A stretch of 64,000 bases of DNA from Anadara kagoshimensis (taxonomy: Eukaryota; Mollusca; Bivalvia; Arcoida; Arcidae). The notes beneath the pieces are model-generated. The model was not told the origin of the DNA, searched no databases, and saw only the letters and a program-made list of their open reading frames with translations. The position numbers were made by a program, and so were the translations under genes. The stretch covers positions 39,461,486 through 39,525,485 of the forward strand of contig CM037864.1 of NCBI GenBank assembly GCA_021292105.1. The letters run 5' to 3'. Position 1 is the stretch's first letter, and every line of letters starts with the position of its first letter. This document shows, in pieces, positions 1-8,390 of the stretch.

Positions 1-130
1 ATCATTAGCATGTTGTTGGATGTTTTCCCAAATCACAGGCATATTAATCAATAAAAACAAAATAAACACTACTCACTGGTGTGAATTTAGTTTAATTATC
101 AAGTCACATTAGTTTGGATGACATTTTACT

Positions 131-136
131 CATTAG
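131..136. repeat. Target site duplication, left (CATTAG)
   Basis: CATTAG directly precedes the left terminal inverted repeat and recurs directly after the right one at 7251-7256. Six bases is the duplication length typical of Polinton integration. Confidence 0.88.
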
Positions 137-165
137 AGTAGTAGGGAGTGACTCTGTACCTTCCT

Positions 166-433
166 TGTTTGCATCACCCTTTGTTCTACTAGGACCTACT
201 GCATCACCCTATTGTTCTACTAGGACCTATCGCATCACCCTTTGTTCCAAATATGGGTCACCGCATCACCCTTTGTTCTACTAGGACCTACGGCATCACC
301 CTTTGTTCCAAATATGGGTCACCGCATCACCCTTTGTTCTACTAGGACCTACTGCATCACTCTTTGTTCCAAATATGGGTCACCGCATCACCCTTTGTTC
401 TACTAGGACCTATCGCATCACCCTTTGTTTTTA
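166..433 (+). repeat. Tandem subrepeats in left TIR
   Basis: About nine units of 27-31 bp, each beginning GCATCACCCTTTGTTC. Two unit types alternate: one continues TACTAGGACCTA, the other CAAATATGGGTCACC. Mirrored at 6959-7217 with small indels. Subterminal tandem repeats could bind the integrase or mediate repeat-length change; that role is inference. Confidence 0.85.
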
Positions 434-731
434 TTATGCTAAATAGACGATACAATGGGGATAGGGTTCAAGCGTGTTGGTTAAATGATGTGCTAGCAAT
501 CAGAATTCTTTAAATCTTGTTCATTTAAATAATGTTCTTTATATGGACCCAATGCATCACTCTATTGTTAGAGAATTTGTAATTTATAATACGCGCTCTG
601 GTTTTAAACGGACCAATCGGCGTTGAACGCATTATATCTGTTCGCTTTCATATAATATTGTGTAAGCGTTATCTAGTCACTTTAAAGCGCAATTTTGGTT
701 TATGTTCGGACGTTTATATTTTAAAACTTAT

Positions 732-809
732 ATGGACGATTTAGACGAAGGGAATATTGAAAAAGAAATTGATCATCTGTGTGAGCTGTTCAAACGATTG
801 CATTTATAA
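732..809 (+). CDS. Short ORF in left TIR, possible uORF
   Basis: A 25-codon ORF starting MDDLDEGNIEKEIDHLC and ending 9 bases before the ATG of the spliced PC4-like gene at 819. It is preserved intact in both TIR copies. Given its position it is more likely an upstream ORF in the leader of the inward-facing transcripts than a functional protein; acidic residues and LCELF recall the C-terminus of the small gene at 6039-6575, which may be chance. Confidence 0.35.
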   Translation: MDDLDEGNIEKEIDHLCELFKRLHL

Positions 810-818
810 AACAGAGAT

Positions 819-1807
819 ATGGATTCAGGTAAGTCTGATTAGTTTACATATAAACATTAAATAGAAATATACTTGTAAGAATTTAACTTGTGTGAGAGTA
901 CACTTGGATGTAATAAACGCAAAACCTAGAATTATTTTGTAAATCTTGTAAATGAATTTATATTACGCGCCATATGATTATCCCCCTTAAAATGTCATAT
1001 TATCTTTAAACAGTCTACTTGTTTTTACATCAAAAGAACGAACTATAGTAAATAAAGCTCATTCACGCGTTCAGTAGGGTATAACCTTATTGTCATTTTT
1101 TTAAAGGCGAGACTTAAACATTGTATTTAAAGTGTCAGTCAAAATAATATATCAGCGGGGTAAAAGTGCAAAAACGCACACACATACACACTTTGGAAAT
1201 TAAATTATCAGAAAAATATATTAAATTTTAAAGCGTACAAACAGGTCATAAAACTACATATATTTTATTAATGAAAAATCCGGTTGATAAGAGTGTGTTT
1301 ATGGTTAATATTAATGAATAATTTTGATTTGTAGGAAATGAAGCTAATACAAACAGAAGAGATTTGTGTCTTCTAAATATCGGAAATGATCGTTTCGTGG
1401 TTGCACAAAGATATAACGACCATATTTTGATACACATTCGTCAATATGGTAAAGGAGAACACGGTTATTATCCTACCAAAAAGGGAATTGCTTTAAGTGT
1501 AGAACAATGGAATTTACTACACCAGGTACACTGGAATGAAATTCAATATTGCATTGACAATTTTGACAAAGAATATGTTTTTAACGGTTATGAAATGGGA
1601 GTCATGATCGACTTGGGTAAGAATATATTCGTGAATATCAAGAAACCATTTCAAGTGGTGGACATAAGAAAGTGGTTTATCCCGCATGAAAACCAAACTC
1701 TAATTCCATCAAGAATGGGTATTGCACTTACATTTAACCAATGGACTTCTGTAAGACAGAGTGTTGACTATCTGGATAAATATGTATTGAATGATGTCTC
1801 AGATTGA
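819..1807 (+). CDS. PC4-like protein with two PC4 domains, spliced
   Basis: Exon 1 is 819-828 (ATGGATTCAG) followed by donor GTAAGT; exon 2 is 1335-1807 after TTTGTAG. The join gives 160 residues in frame. Two tandem domains resemble the C-terminal single-stranded-DNA-binding domain of transcriptional coactivator PC4/SUB1. The first has HILIHIRQY, then PTKKGIALSVEQW, which matches the family's I-x-I-R-x-Y/F and KGI-x-L-x-x-x-QW pattern. The second has VVDIRKWF, then PSRMGIALTFNQW. Family proteins bind single-stranded or melted DNA, so a role in element transcription or replication is plausible but inferred. Starting exon 2 alone at its first in-frame TTG would lose about 20 N-terminal residues; the spliced start is preferred because it supplies an ATG and good splice sites. 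AATAAAG near 2111 may end the transcript. Confidence 0.78.
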
Positions 1808-1819
1808 AAGACAATGTGT

Positions 1820-2095
1820 AAGTGAGAAGAACAGCTGTTGTTTTGTAAAAAAAAATGTATGTAATACAATGTAAAATTAAGAAGAACAGCCGCTGTTTTT
1901 TTATGAAAAGTGTATGTAATTCAATGTAGAATTAAGAAGAACAGCTGCTTTTTTGTAACAAATGTAGATAATTTAATGTAGAATTGAGACAAACAGCCGC
2001 TCTTTTTGTAAAAAGTGTATGTAATTCAATGTGTAATTGAGAAGAACAGTTGCTGTTTTTGTAAAAAATATGTGTTATTCAATGTAAAATAACCA
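1820..2095 (+). repeat. About 54-bp tandem repeat, 5 copies
   Basis: Five imperfect units of 52-55 bp after the PC4-like stop codon. Each has GAAGAACAGC(T/C)GCTGTTTTT followed by GTAAAAA and a GTAATTCAATGTA-like segment. The AACAGC/GCTGTT core is self-complementary, so each unit can form a small hairpin. The rest of 2120-2480 shows no ORF, only AT-rich sequence and a TATATATT near 2423 that may serve the next gene. Confidence 0.75.
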
Positions 2096-2483
2096 TTTTA
2101 ATAATCTGAAATAAAGAAAATAAATTATGCTGTTGTTAGTTGTTTTGTTTATTATCCCAATCTTGAATAAATGTAGCGATAATAATATACTTTTAAAGTA
2201 AAAAATCACCAAAAACATCAATGACAAATGTTGAGGTTATAACTTCATGGTGTTTTACGCCACATAATCAAAGGAGGCGACTATTTATTAGAAGAAAACT
2301 TGTGGTGCTTAGGAATCTTGGTATGATGAGAGGGGTTACGTATGGATTTTATATGGCTCTGATAATCGAGGTCCTATGTCTCTCGATATTGTCTTAATTG
2401 AAAAAGAACAGCGGCTCTTTTTCTGTATATATTTTTTCAAAAGGTAGACCTAGCATTTACTTGGAAGAATTTGAAGTGACAAC

Positions 2484-3239
2484 ATGTCGCACAAATGTAC
2501 ATTATGTAAAAAATCATACGTATGGCCAAATGATTTAAGAAGACACACAAAAGTAATACACAACACACAGGAACAGTTAAACATATTAAAATCCCAGCAG
2601 CAGGAGCAGCAGCAGCAGCAGCAGCAATTATCGCAGCCTTACTATGATGAACGTAAGCAGCAGCAAGAGCAGCAGCAATTATTGCAGCCTTACTGTGATG
2701 ATCTTAAGCAGCAGCAGGAGCAGCAGCAGCAAATATCAAGGCCCTACTATGAGGATCATAAGCAGCAGCAGCAGCAGCAGGAGCAGCAATTATCAAGGCC
2801 CTACTATGAGGATCATAAGCAGCAGCAGCAGCAGGAGGATCAGCAGCAGCAGCAGCATCGGCGGCCTGCCTATCATCTATCGAAACTAAATGAGTTTAAG
2901 TTTAAACATCCTTTCACGGCATTATTTACAGGACCGACATCTTGTGGGAAGACTTATCTCGTGAAAGAAATACTGCAAAGAAAGCTGATTGAACCACAAC
3001 CCGATCGAATTATTTGGCTTTACAAGAGATGGCAGCCATTATATGATGTCATAGAGAGGACCGTCCAACCACCTGTCGAATTTATACAAGGCATTCCTAT
3101 AGATCTTGAAAATGATAGTTTTATTAATCCTAAACTCAGAAATTTAATTATAATAGATGACTTGATGTCCAGTTTAGCCAAAGATTCTAGATTTAACGAG
3201 TTGTTATACGAGGGCCACCATAGGAATTGTCAGTGTTAG
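2484..3239 (+). CDS. Zinc finger-polyQ-packaging ATPase (N-terminal part, frameshifted)
   Basis: 251 codons from ATG 2484. Residues 5-26 form a C2H2 finger (C-x2-C-x12-H-x4-H). Residues about 33-127 are glutamine-rich with about four 20-residue repeats of the type RPYYEDHKQQQ, encoded largely by CAG. From about 136 it is an FtsK/HerA/A32-like ATPase: Walker A GPTSCGKT at 150-157 and Walker B LIIIDD at about 221-226. In Polintons and related viruses this ATPase drives genome packaging. The frame closes at TAG 3237-3239 in the middle of the conserved domain, just after HHRN; the remainder continues in another frame from about 3230, so the gene is broken by a one-base shift or is translated by frameshifting. 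A zinc finger plus a polyQ linker on such an ATPase is unusual. Confidence 0.85.
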   Translation: MSHKCTLCKKSYVWPNDLRRHTKVIHNTQEQLNILKSQQQEQQQQQQQLSQPYYDERKQQQEQQQLLQPYCDDLKQQQEQQQQISRPYYEDHKQQQQQQEQQLSRPYYEDHKQQQQQEDQQQQQHRRPAYHLSKLNEFKFKHPFTALFTGPTSCGKTYLVKEILQRKLIEPQPDRIIWLYKRWQPLYDVIERTVQPPVEFIQGIPIDLENDSFINPKLRNLIIIDDLMSSLAKDSRFNELLYEGHHRNCQC

Positions 3240-4357
3240 CCATAAGTCAGAATTTATACTTCAGTAAAGACCCAACACAGAGAAGAAACTGTCACTATTT
3301 AGTACTGTTTAAAAACCCGGTTGATAAACAGCAAATCATGACGTTAGCCAGACAAATGTATCCCGGGAAAGGTCAAATTTTCATGGATAAATTTGATAAA
3401 GCTACTATGAAAGAGAGAGGCTTTTTATTGGTGGATTTAAAACCGACTACATCGGAAAATGATAGATTGAGAGAAAACATTTTTACAACAGTTACAAATT
3501 CAACTGATAAAGTGAACGATAGGGAATTAGAAGAAAAAAGAACAGCAACTTTTCTAAATCCGCCGGAGAATACCAGTAAAACAACAGCTGTTCTTCTAAA
3601 TCCAACAGTGATTAACGCATTTAAAACACCGGTTGTTTCACCAAACTATCAAATACAAGAAAACACTTGGGCTGAAAGGATGTCTGAAAAACCAACTGTT
3701 GCAACACAGACTGCAGTGACACCAACCTATCAAGAATACGAAAGTATGCCATCATGCGATGATTGTGGACTTGTGTTTGATAATTTCAGTGATGTTCAGC
3801 GACATGTTAAGAATTGGTGCACTGATTCTAGATCCAATAAACGTAAGTCGGAGCAGATGGGAGGACGCCTAAGCAAAATAGCAAAAGTATCCAGTAGCCA
3901 AGTGTGGGCTAAGCTTATTGGTGGTCAAGTATTCAGAGACAATGCAAAAGTACAAGCTGCCATGAAATCATATACACAAGACGATTACTCTCAAAGCGAA
4001 GCTCGTCGAAAAGCAATTCGAGACTATTTGCCGGCATTAAGTAAAGATTTTAGAAAAGCCTATGTCGAGTTGTTAATCAACGTGGATAAATTAAACCATG
4101 ATCCTGTGCACCTTGAAATCATGAAAACAGCCCAACGTTTCGAGACTGATTTCGACATGAACAAGTTTGAAGCCATCCAGCAGGCAGTTAAATTGCGAAA
4201 AAGTTTACTCAATGATATGATTGAAACTTTGACTAGAAGTCAAGATGATGATGGTGATGATGATGACCATGATGATGAAACAGATGTTATGAGTGATGAT
4301 GATGATGATGAAACAGACGAGGTCAGTGATGTTGAAAGCGAGACTGAAGAAGATTAA
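3227..4357 (+). CDS. Packaging ATPase C-terminal part plus C2HC finger and acidic tail
   Basis: Continuation of the ATPase in a different frame from 2484-3239; the overlap is 13 bases and there is no ATG at the start. The first 90 residues complete the ATPase core (AISQNLYFSKDPTQRRNCHY, then FKNPVDK). At about residues 180-203 there is a C-x2-C-x12-H-x4-C finger (CDDCGLVF...RHVKNWC) followed by a basic KRKSEQMGG stretch. Residues about 225-335 are a helical region of unknown function, and the end is an Asp/Glu run (about 335-376). It could be one ATPase-finger fusion or two products; the only initiation codons visible are internal. Confidence 0.75.
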   Translation: MSVLAISQNLYFSKDPTQRRNCHYLVLFKNPVDKQQIMTLARQMYPGKGQIFMDKFDKATMKERGFLLVDLKPTTSENDRLRENIFTTVTNSTDKVNDRELEEKRTATFLNPPENTSKTTAVLLNPTVINAFKTPVVSPNYQIQENTWAERMSEKPTVATQTAVTPTYQEYESMPSCDDCGLVFDNFSDVQRHVKNWCTDSRSNKRKSEQMGGRLSKIAKVSSSQVWAKLIGGQVFRDNAKVQAAMKSYTQDDYSQSEARRKAIRDYLPALSKDFRKAYVELLINVDKLNHDPVHLEIMKTAQRFETDFDMNKFEAIQQAVKLRKSLLNDMIETLTRSQDDDGDDDDHDDETDVMSDDDDDETDEVSDVESETEED

Positions 4358-4423
4358 CGTGTATAAAATAGAAACATTTTGTGTTAAATTAAACAGTATA
4401 AAGTGGACTTTAAAGGTGTAAAG

Positions 4424-5548
4424 ATGTCTAGTTGGGAAGATTATTTGAAGGATATTTATTTTGACCCTTCAAAACCAGCTGCATTTTCGGGACCAGACAA
4501 ATTGTATAGATTTGTAAAAAGAGATGGTAAATACGTTATCGGCAAATATAAAATAAGAAAATGGTTACAAAGACAAGAACCTTACAGTTTGCAACGCTCA
4601 GTAAGAAGGAAATTTAAAAGAAACAAAATAGTGGTCTCCGGTATTGACGATCAATGGTCAGCAGATTTAATGGATATGGTGAAATTTGCCAAGTACAATG
4701 ATGGTATACAGTATGTGCTACTAGTGATCGATGTCTTTTCGAAATATGTTTGGTTACGTCCCTTGAAAGATAAGAAAGGACAGAGTGTTGTAGAAGCCTT
4801 TGAAGACATTTTTAAACAAGAGAGAATACCAAATAAATTACGAACAGATGCCGGACAGGAATTTAAAGCCAAAGTCGTACAAAGACTATTAAAAAGCAAA
4901 AACATTAAACACCTGTTAGCGTATAACGAAACCAAGGCTGCAGTGTCCGAGAGAGCGATAAAAACTTTGAAAAGCAAAATTTATAGATATTTCACTTTTA
5001 AACAAGGTTATGAATATGTCAAAGAACTTCAATCGTTTGCCGATAGTTATAATCAAACGTTTCACCGCACTATAGGAATGGCTCCTGCTAGCGTAACTAA
5101 AAAACAACAACCCCTTATATGGAAACGTATGTATATTCCTCGACAGAGACAAGACAAAAAGAAAAGTTCTTCTCCAAAAAGATTAATAATACGAAAGCCT
5201 TTTAGGTTTAAAGTGGGCGATAAAGTTAGAATTTCACACTTAAAAAATATTTTTAGTCGCGAATATGACGAAAAGTGGACAGGCGAAATTTTCACTATTG
5301 CTTCTCGATTTCTAAGAGACGGTCTACCAATTTATAAACTCAAAGATTATGATGGTTCTGCAATTTCTGGAAGTTTCTATCAAAGTGAATTAGCTAAATC
5401 AGATGTGAGAGATGATGATATGTGGAAAATTGAGAAAATCTTAAAAACAAAGGGGAGAGGTCAAAATAAACAATATTTGGTTAAATGGTTATATTGGCCC
5501 AAGAAATTCAATTCTTGGGTAAAAGCGAGTGATGTAAAAGATTTGTAA
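4424..5548 (+). CDS. Retroviral-type DDE integrase with C-terminal chromodomain
   Basis: 374 residues from ATG 4424; a longer frame from 4403 lacks an ATG. The rve core starts at QWSADLMDM (first Asp, about residue 78), then LLVIDVFSKYVW, then LRTDAGQEF (second catalytic Asp), and ETKAAVSERAIKTLK supplies the catalytic Glu. C-terminal WKIEKIL...YLVKWLYWP...SWVKASDV is a chromodomain. Polinton integrases have this build and join the element ends to host DNA; the chromodomain may steer integration to modified chromatin. The frame is intact with no stops. Spacing of 66 bp from the previous stop and a TATAAAG at about 4396 suggest its own promoter. AATAAAAAA at about 5648 may be its polyadenylation signal. 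Confidence 0.92.
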   Translation: MSSWEDYLKDIYFDPSKPAAFSGPDKLYRFVKRDGKYVIGKYKIRKWLQRQEPYSLQRSVRRKFKRNKIVVSGIDDQWSADLMDMVKFAKYNDGIQYVLLVIDVFSKYVWLRPLKDKKGQSVVEAFEDIFKQERIPNKLRTDAGQEFKAKVVQRLLKSKNIKHLLAYNETKAAVSERAIKTLKSKIYRYFTFKQGYEYVKELQSFADSYNQTFHRTIGMAPASVTKKQQPLIWKRMYIPRQRQDKKKSSSPKRLIIRKPFRFKVGDKVRISHLKNIFSREYDEKWTGEIFTIASRFLRDGLPIYKLKDYDGSAISGSFYQSELAKSDVRDDDMWKIEKILKTKGRGQNKQYLVKWLYWPKKFNSWVKASDVKDL

Positions 5549-6038
5549 TTTTTATGTATATCCATGCATATTATTTGTATATAACAGTGTGTATATATTA
5601 TTAATTTGTAATGTATTAATACTTAGTGAAACAAATAATTCAAAATTAATAAAAAAAATTAGTTTTAGTTTACTCTTTGCGTTTGTTATTTATTTACATA
5701 CTCTAAAATTCTGTGGTCGGATTCGAACTCTATGTACCAATGATTTCTCTCTCTATTGACAAGGTACCTTTGTGATAGAAGTAGACATGATTCGAACCTA
5801 GTACTTGTTAAGCTATGATGGGATTCTATTCACTGAATGCATGTTAGAAGTAAAAATAACAACAAAATATACTTGCACTTTATATACATAACCTTGTTTC
5901 CAATTGATACAACTTGACAACTAATGATTTCAATTGAGTTTCCCATTTTAAAGTTTTCACTTTGTCATTTTTAAAAACAATTCTATGATATATATCCAAC
6001 AAATAATAGTTGTGCACCTGATTCCATTCTAAATGACA
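5549..6038. other. Intergenic, Polinton-like element
   Basis: AT-rich sequence between the converging integrase and the small minus-strand gene. It holds a likely polyadenylation signal for the integrase near 5648. No ORF of note and no clear repeat. Confidence 0.5.
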
Positions 6039-6575
6039 CTATAATTTTCTCCCGATTTCCTCACATAAAAGTTCTAAATCATCAACAAAACCCACGTCTT
6101 CCTCCTGATCTACGGGGCAATTATGAGGTTGTCCTCTGTAACTAATTACAGCATAACAGTGTTCACATTCCTTCAGACTTAAATCTTCACAATCTTCTGT
6201 ATGTTGTTTGACTTTTTCTAAAATAATAAAAATCAAAATTATATTAGTTTTAGTGTACATCTGCTTAATACATATTAACGCACTATCTCACCTTTAAAAA
6301 AATGACAATAAGGTTATACCCTACGCTGTGAATGAACTTTATTTACTATAGTTCGTTCTTTTGATGTAAAAACAAGTAGACTGTTTAAAGATAATATGAC
6401 ATTTTAAGGGGGATAATCGTATGGCGCGTAATATAAATTCATTTACAAGATTTACAAAATAATTCTAGGTTTTGCGTTTATTACATCCAAGTGTACTCTC
6501 ACACAAGTTAAATTCTTACAAGTATATTTCTATTTAATGTTTATATGTAAACTAATCAGACTTACCTGAATCCAT
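6039..6575 (-). CDS. Small Cys/His protein using the TIR first exon
   Basis: Exon 1 is 6566-6575 (ATGGATTCAG, identical to exon 1 of the PC4-like gene because it lies in the right TIR). The intron starts GTAAGT and ends TTTTAG; exon 2 is 6039-6217. The join is in frame and gives 62 residues, MDSEKVKQHTED onward. It has an ECEHC motif followed by HNCP, a likely small zinc-binding knuckle, and an acidic C-terminus (DDLELLCEEIGRKL). Unspliced translation from the ATG at 6260 is also open but would put intron sequence in the protein. Function not recognised. Confidence 0.6.
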
Positions 6576-6584
6576 ATCTCTGTT

Positions 6585-6662
6585 TTATAAATGCAATCGT
6601 TTGAACAGCTCACACAGATGATCAATTTCTTTTTCAATATTCCCTTCGTCTAAATCGTCCAT
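6585..6662 (-). CDS. Short ORF in right TIR, possible uORF
   Basis: Identical 25-codon counterpart of 732-809, here upstream of the first exon of the small Cys/His gene. Probably a leader ORF shared by both inward transcripts. Confidence 0.3.
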   Translation of the reverse strand: MDDLDEGNIEKEIDHLCELFKRLHL

Positions 6663-6958
6663 ATAAGTTTTAAAATATAAACGTCCGAACATAAACCAAA
6701 ATTGCGCTTTAAAGTGACTAGATAACGCTTACACAATATTATATGAAAGCGAACAGATATGCGTTCATCGCTGATTGGTCCGTTTAAAACCAGAGCGCGT
6801 ATTATGAATTACAAATTCTCTAACAATAGAGTGATGCATTGGGTCCATATAAGGAACATTATTTAAATGAACAAGATTTAAAGAATTCTGATTGCTAGCA
6901 CATCATTTAACAACACGCTTGAACCCTATCCCCATTGTATCGTCTATTTAGCATAATA

Positions 6959-7217
6959 AAAACAAAGGGTGATGCGATAGGTCCTAGTAGAACAAAGGGT
7001 GATGCGGTGACCCATATTTGGAACAAAGGTGATGCAGTAGGTCCTAGTAGAACAAAGGGTGATGCGGTGACCATATTTGGAACAAAGGGTGATGCGTAGG
7101 TCCTAGTAGAACAAAGGGTGATGCGGTGACCCATATTTGGAACAAAGGGTGATGCGATAGGTCCTAGTAGAACAATAGGGTGATGCAGTAGGTCCTAGTA
7201 GAACAAAGGGTGATGCA
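6959..7217 (-). repeat. Tandem subrepeats in right TIR
   Basis: Inverted counterpart of the alternating 27-31 bp units at 166-433, seen here as GAACAAAGGGTGATGC. Several units have 1-2 base indels relative to the left array. Confidence 0.85.
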
Positions 7218-7250
7218 AACAAGGAAGGTACAGAGTCACTCCCTACTACT

Positions 7251-7256
7251 CATTAG
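7251..7256. repeat. Target site duplication, right (CATTAG)
   Basis: Right-hand partner of the CATTAG at 131-136; it marks the outer edge of the Polinton-like element. Confidence 0.88.
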
Positions 7257-7559
7257 CGACAAATTCATTCAGAGCAAGGAGGCTCAAACACAAATTCGTG
7301 AAAATTTTTTGATGTGTTTCCTGCATCTGATATCAACTAAATGTTCTTCTAATACATGTACTTTATCTCTTGTATCAAGTATAAAAACATAAGATTTTTC
7401 TACACTTTACATCACTATCCCTCATTCTTTATTGAAATTGTCTAAAAAAAACCAACCGGTTAGCCCAATTACACATCTGGTGTTGAACAAAGTTCTGATT
7501 AATTTAGCCATGCACCGTGTGGATAGGATTTCAAACAAAATATATTGAAGATACAATCA
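7257..7559. other. Flank of Polinton-like element
   Basis: Host DNA between the right target duplication and the decayed reverse transcriptase. No coding signal or clear repeat seen. Confidence 0.4.
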
Positions 7560-8140
7560 ACGAAATGTTAGGGGATTTTATAGACAACATATTTGTTGTG
7601 TTTGGTAATACAATTTTCGAACAACAATCGTTATACCAATAGGCACAAACTGTGCAAACGTTCTTGCTGATTTGTTTATTTATTCGTATCAAACAGACTC
7701 TTGTTGAATCTGGAGAGAGAACTGCTGGCAAATCATTATACAGATATATAGATCTATTACGTTCTATCTCTTTTTAATCATACATTTGGAGACTATGCTA
7801 ATGCTATCTATCCTAATGAGCTTGAAATAAAGTTACGACGCATTCTCAACTTCTGCGTCATATGTAGATTTATACCTCAATTATGATGACAACGAAAGAC
7901 TACATTTTAGGCTGTATGACAATGTATTTTGTATTGTTAACTTTCCTTTTCTATGTATTCTTATCATGTATTTGTTTCACAATTAATAACTATGATAGAG
8001 AGTGTCCTTACAAAAAAATTGTTGACTCGAGGATATTGCAAGCCCAGGTTTATCAAGGTACTCAAAACGTTTTATTACCATCATCACAATATTGTTGATA
8101 AATATATTGTCTTTGTAACCAAAATTATCCTGGATGCATT
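7560..8140 (+). pseudogene. Decayed reverse transcriptase fragment
   Basis: Translation in shifting plus-strand frames gives pieces of a known retroelement RT: IPIGTNCANVLADLFIYSYQ (about 7640-7700), then RYID (about 7739-7750; the usual catalytic motif is YIDD), then a YPNELEIK-like segment (about 7800-7830) and near 7996-8115 KKLLTRG...FYYHHHNIVDKY. These match a reverse transcriptase type common in molluscs and cnidarians, probably Penelope-like. Several stops and frame changes show it is dead. The downstream 8158-8390 segment is the same 3' repeat seen five more times in the window. Confidence 0.7.
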
Positions 8141-8157
8141 TGTCGTACGAAAGTTCC

Positions 8158-8390
8158 ATATTCCTTTCATTCTCAATTTTGACTACATATTTCTATGTTC
8201 CTTTAATTATCAATTTCGAATTCACTTGTGGTAAGTGTAGCAAGCTAAACAGGAGGTGTCCTTCCGGACGGATCATCCGTTTCACTTCCATGGTGGAAGT
8301 TCATGTGTTTAAATTACATTATCAGTTTTTTAAATTTATACCTTGCTTTGGGATTTTGGTTTGGACATGGATTGATATGTTTTCTTTTAA
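8158..8390 (+). repeat. Dispersed repeat family A, copy 1
   Basis: Signature TTCCTTTCATTCTCAA, then GTGTAGC..GCTAAACAGGAGG, then CACTTCC.TGGTGGAAGTT and GGATT.TGGTTTGGACATGG. This copy follows directly on the decayed RT, so the family is probably the 3' part of that retroelement. Further copies, all on the plus strand, are at about 18690, 24595, 26290, 45045 and 50955. Confidence 0.7.

Larger units (their letters stand above)
137..1112 (+). repeat. Left terminal inverted repeat of Polinton-like element
   Basis: About 976 bp, matched in inverted orientation by 6286-7250. The outer part contains tandem subrepeats (166-433). The inner part contains a short ORF (732-809), the 10-base first exon of the PC4-like gene (819-828) and its GTAAGT donor. 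Similarity fades after the T-run and GGCGAGAC near 1101-1112. The two copies differ mostly in number and sequence of the subrepeats and at a few single bases, for example C versus T near 980 and around 1057-1075. Confidence 0.88.
137..7250 (+). mobile_element. Polinton/Maverick-like element, compact 7.1 kb
   Basis: A full-length integrated element of 7114 bp. Its ends are exact inverted copies beginning AGTAGTAGGGAGTGACTC, and it is flanked by the 6-bp direct repeat CATTAG at 131-136 and 7251-7256. A 6-bp duplication, AG...CT termini, long inverted repeats, a retroviral-type integrase with chromodomain and an FtsK/A32-like ATPase are the known signature of Polintons. Cargo from left to right: spliced PC4-like gene, C2H2-polyQ-ATPase (frameshifted), integrase, and a small Cys/His gene on the opposite strand. 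Family members are usually about 15-20 kb with protein-primed DNA polymerase B, capsid proteins and protease; none is visible here and there is no room for them. It is therefore either a non-autonomous derivative or a separate minimal lineage. The two inverted repeats differ at few positions, which suggests a recent insertion, but the ATPase frame is already broken. Confidence 0.9.
6286..7250 (-). repeat. Right terminal inverted repeat of Polinton-like element
   Basis: About 965 bp, the inverted copy of 137-1112. It carries mirror images of all signals in the left copy: short ORF (6585-6662, minus), first exon ATGGATTCAG (6566-6575, minus) and donor GTAAG, so transcription can run inward from both ends. 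Confidence 0.88.

Noticed and set aside
2644-2889. 81-codon Ser-rich ORF within the CAG repeat
   Set aside because: It is the alternative frame of the CAG run (AGC = Ser) inside the ATPase coding sequence.
3537-3600. AACAGC/GCTGTTCTTCT motifs within the ATPase second frame resembling the 1820-2095 repeats
   Set aside because: Short matches inside coding sequence, not phased or flanked like the tandem units; probably coincidence.
6907-7134. 75-codon minus-strand ORF with repeated SPFV blocks
   Set aside because: Translation of the tandem subrepeats in the right inverted repeat; the left copy does not keep it open.
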